The notes beneath the pieces were generated by a model. That model was given only the letters and a program-made list of their open reading frames with translations. It searched no databases and was not told where the DNA came from. 64,000 nt of DNA from Thermogutta terrifontis (GTDB lineage Bacteria > Planctomycetota > Planctomycetia > Pirellulales > Thermoguttaceae). Below, piece after piece: positions 61,692-64,000 of this stretch (position 1 is its first letter; the number at the start of each line of letters is the position of its first letter). The stretch covers positions 744,001-808,000 of the forward strand of contig NZ_CP018477.1 in assembly GCF_002277955.1 (NCBI RefSeq), given 5' to 3'. The translations under genes and the position numbers were made by a program.

Positions 61692-62612
61692 ATGTCTCCG
61701 CTTGCGCAGCGAATCGTTTTTGGTAGTTTCCTGGCGGGCGTTGCCCTGGTGTTGTGCTGGCTTGATGTGAATGCCGGCACACCGGACGGGTTGTGGTTAT
61801 TTCCAGCCCTCGTCGTGCTTGTGTTTTTTTCAGGGAACGAGATTGTGGCGCTTTGTCGAGGTGCGGGGGTGGCACCCCTGGCCTGGCTTGTGCATCTGGG
61901 GAATTTTCTCACGATCAGCGCCACATGGGGGATGGCCCTGTTCTGGCAACGCTGGGAAGCCGCTCATCCTGATCGACTTGTGCGGTCGTGGGATATCGCG
62001 GCCGTCTCGAGCATGGCTGCCATGATGGCTTTGGCGGGAACAGTTTTTCTTGCTTTCCTGGTGGAAATGCAGCGCTACCGCCGTCCGGGAAGTGCCAACA
62101 TCAACGTGGCCGGCACGGTGTACGCGGTGTGTTACATTGGGCTGCTGGCCAATTTCCTGGTGCAACTGCGGATGGCCTTTGGGATGGAGGCCCTGGCGTC
62201 CTTTTTGATGATTGTCAAACTGGGCGACACTGGGGCGTTTGCGGTGGGCAAATTTCTGGGGCGTCATCGGATGGCCCCGCAGCTCAGCCCCAAAAAGACG
62301 ATTGAAGGGGCGGTGGGGGCCGTCGTGTTCGGGGTCACGGGGGCATTTGTGGCGTTTTACTGGCTATTGCCGCTGTTTGGACTGGAGACAATTAGGCCGC
62401 GATGGCAGGTGTGCCTTCTGTACGGCGTCCTGCTGGCTATCGTGGGAATGATTGGCGACCTGGCAGAGTCTCTCATCAAGCGAGATGCCCAGCAGAAGGA
62501 CTCCAGCCGTCTCCTGCCCGGCCTCGGTGGGGCTCTCGATCTCATCGACTCGTCCCTGATGGCGGCGCCGGTGGCGTATCTTTTCTGGCTTTTCGGATGG
62601 CTGCAACGGTGA
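61692..62612 (+). CDS. cdsA: Phosphatidate cytidylyltransferase
   Basis: CdsA makes CDP-diacylglycerol from phosphatidate and CTP, the key step before phospholipid head groups are added. It is a 306-residue membrane protein with about eight helices. The signature KLGDTGAFAVGKFLGRHRMAPQLSPKKTIEG lies near residue 175, and the C-terminal family motif is GDLAESLIKRDAQQKDSSRLLPGLGGALDLIDSSLMAAPVAY. In many bacteria cdsA lies directly before dxr and rseP; here it is downstream of them and separated by the ATPase pair and repeats. Confidence 0.95.
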   Translation: MSPLAQRIVFGSFLAGVALVLCWLDVNAGTPDGLWLFPALVVLVFFSGNEIVALCRGAGVAPLAWLVHLGNFLTISATWGMALFWQRWEAAHPDRLVRSWDIAAVSSMAAMMALAGTVFLAFLVEMQRYRRPGSANINVAGTVYAVCYIGLLANFLVQLRMAFGMEALASFLMIVKLGDTGAFAVGKFLGRHRMAPQLSPKKTIEGAVGAVVFGVTGAFVAFYWLLPLFGLETIRPRWQVCLLYGVLLAIVGMIGDLAESLIKRDAQQKDSSRLLPGLGGALDLIDSSLMAAPVAYLFWLFGWLQR

Positions 62613-62629
62613 AGTTGGACGGCGAGCTT

Positions 62630-63478
62630 TCAAGCGGGAAACAGGTTGCGCGGACTCTCCGGTTGATGCCCGGCCGAGCTTGCCAGGTTTTCAGAGGTTT
62701 CTCTGGGGAGTTTGTTCTCTGCATGGACAGCCGCCGTGTCGAAGTGCGGGGCGGGAAGGGCAATCGCAGATGGAGGGGCCTGCGCAACAAAGTACTCGGC
62801 GAACCCCACGGCGTCCCACACGACACTGGCTGGGATGTAGCCGCGGAGCACAATTCCCGCCAGCATGTAGCAGGGCAAGAAGAGCACCCGGCGCCACAGA
62901 AATCGCCTGCCAGCCTGTCTAATGGTCAACCGGTGCCCCTGGGCAATTTCCATCAATTGGGGTAAAGACACCAGGCTCCGATGGGTGGGATCGTCCCAGA
63001 AATTAAGGCATCCGCGGATGCCAAACCATCCGTTGCGGGCGGGCGGGAAGCGGAGGGACCGGGCAGAAGGGACCTCAACATAGAGCAGGCCGCCGGGACG
63101 CAGTTTTGGCAGCAGGTCCTGGAACACTTTGACCGGCTGACGGAGATGCTCCAGCACGTGGGAGCAGAAGATCACGTCATAAGCAGCATCGGGAATAGCA
63201 GTAAGAACTGACGGTTGATCGAGATCCAGCGGAAAAAAACGGTCCATGGCCGCCTCGTCCGCGGCATCTCGATTCCACGTCTGGCAGTCCACTCCCTCGT
63301 ACCGGCAGGAAGGAAAGTACCGTTTCGTGAGGGAAGGGCTGTGGTTGCCGCAACCGATGTCGAGAACGGTGGCCCCGGGCCGGGAAAGGACGTCACGCAC
63401 GGCGAGGAAGCGGTGCGGGTATTCGAACCATGCATAAATCTTACGCAGCGTTTTCAAGAAGATATTCCCTGCGCTCAT
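62630..63478 (-). CDS. SAM-dependent methyltransferase
   Basis: A 282-residue class I methyltransferase. The SAM motif I is ATVLDIGCGNHSP near residue 37, an acidic residue follows in YEGVDCQTWN, and DAAYDVIFCSHVLEHLRQPVKVFQDLLPKLRPGGLLYVEVP is the typical motif II/III area of Methyltransf_11/23 proteins. The substrate is unknown. I choose ATG 63478 (MSAGNIF); a start at 63505 is possible. The start lies inside the 3' end of the HAD gene, an overlap of about 38 bases, so they are co-transcribed. It converges with cdsA. Confidence 0.88.
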   Translation of the reverse strand: MSAGNIFLKTLRKIYAWFEYPHRFLAVRDVLSRPGATVLDIGCGNHSPSLTKRYFPSCRYEGVDCQTWNRDAADEAAMDRFFPLDLDQPSVLTAIPDAAYDVIFCSHVLEHLRQPVKVFQDLLPKLRPGGLLYVEVPSARSLRFPPARNGWFGIRGCLNFWDDPTHRSLVSLPQLMEIAQGHRLTIRQAGRRFLWRRVLFLPCYMLAGIVLRGYIPASVVWDAVGFAEYFVAQAPPSAIALPAPHFDTAAVHAENKLPRETSENLASSAGHQPESPRNLFPA

Positions 63479-64000
63479 GGCGACTGCTTCTGGGCACGAT
63501 ATCAAGACAATCGATCAATTCTGAAAGATGCGTGATGCGGTAGTCCGGAGGGGCCTCCGCGAGGTCGGGGTGGTGACGAAAGTAGCCGTCGTATCGCACA
63601 ATGCGAACGGTCTTCATGCCCAGCCGGGCGGCACCCCAAATGTCGCGTCGTGGGTGGTCGCCTACAAACACCACCCGCATGGGCTCAGTTTTCAACGCGC
63701 GACAGGCGGTCAAAAAAGGGAGCGGATCGGGTTTCCAGAACGGGCGGCCCAGTTCGTCGGTGCAGACAATGACATCCACCATGGAGGCCAGATCCAGAGC
63801 GGCGAGCTTTCTTCGCTGGACCTCCCGATGACCGTCCGTCACGATGCCCAGCCGAAAATGACGGCAGAGCTCGACGAGAACCTCGCGGGTCTCGGGGGGC
63901 AGCTCTATTTTGGGAACATGCGATCGCACCATGCGAACGAGCTGGGGAATCCAGCCTGGATCGAAGTTCAGGCGTCGCGCCGCGTGCTGGAAGACGCGGT
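63441..64000 (-). CDS. HAD-family phosphatase (5' end outside window)
   Basis: A haloacid-dehalogenase-like hydrolase cut by the window edge. Motif II (FRLGIVTDGHREVQRRKL), the lysine of motif III (FWKPDPLPF) and motif IV (VVFVGDHPRRDIWGAARLGMKTV) are visible; the first motif with the nucleophile Asp lies outside. The frame stays open to the last base (FQHAARRLNFDPGWIPQLVRMV), so the ATG at 63932 is internal. It probably acts on a small phosphorylated metabolite, and its 3' end overlaps the methyltransferase gene. Confidence 0.85.
   Translation of the reverse strand, partial: RVFQHAARRLNFDPGWIPQLVRMVRSHVPKIELPPETREVLVELCRHFRLGIVTDGHREVQRRKLAALDLASMVDVIVCTDELGRPFWKPDPLPFLTACRALKTEPMRVVFVGDHPRRDIWGAARLGMKTVRIVRYDGYFRHHPDLAEAPPDYRITHLSELIDCLDIVPRSSRHERREYLLENAA

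Overview
The window looks like chromosome of a planctomycete, most likely from the Pirellulales. The pointers are a DUF1559 prepilin-like protein followed by a small carboxypeptidase-regulatory-like lipoprotein, a sulfatase with a signal peptide, a Tat-exported sugar isomerase, FxsA, and the overall mix of moderately GC-rich genes. A thermophilic relative such as Thermogutta is only a guess. The window begins inside nuoD and ends inside a HAD phosphatase gene.

Layout. 1-13642: nuoD (partial), E, F, G, H, I, J, K, L, M, N on the plus strand, i.e. most of a respiratory complex I operon. 13956-26993: a dolichol-phosphate-mannose-synthase-like glycosyltransferase, two membrane proteins, nadA, fxsA, an alpha-glucan phosphorylase, tyrS, a large polytopic membrane protein, a nucleotidyltransferase-like protein, and the DUF1559/lipoprotein pair ending in a clear intrinsic terminator. 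27.4-30.3 kb: a Ser/Thr kinase gene with a glycine-zipper tail, set between two arrays of palindromic repeats. 30.3-35.8 kb (minus): heparinase-like protein, an amino-acid ABC transporter whose binding protein and permease are fused, and ispG. 36.1-40.6 kb (minus): a phosphodiesterase, two TIM-barrel isomerases and a UbiA-type prenyltransferase, a set that resembles part of the ebo gene cluster. 40.9-43.7 kb (minus): a three-gene ABC exporter. 44.1-53.0 kb: sulfatase, a pseudokinase fused to a beta-helix, rimO, a Tat-exported isomerase and a leucine-rich-repeat lipoprotein. 53.1-63.5 kb: rpsA, then dxr-rseP, an AAA-ATPase/Toprim-like pair, cdsA, a methyltransferase and the HAD gene.

How the genes connect. 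The nuo genes build the proton-pumping NADH dehydrogenase. dxr and ispG are two steps of the MEP isoprenoid pathway, and UbiA-type prenyltransferases use its products. dxr, rseP and cdsA form a conserved envelope/isoprenoid neighbourhood, here interrupted by an ATPase/nuclease-like two-gene module.

The most striking feature is not a gene. About thirty copies of a 19-bp hairpin (7-bp stem, 5-nt loop reading CTTGT or ACAAG with small variants) are spread over eight intergenic places, with a second palindrome built around ATTCATGAAT and a 163-165 bp module containing a chain of near-perfect palindromes. Stems differ between copies by paired, compensating changes, so the pairing itself appears to be maintained. 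I found no copy inside a recognised gene and no transposase in the window.
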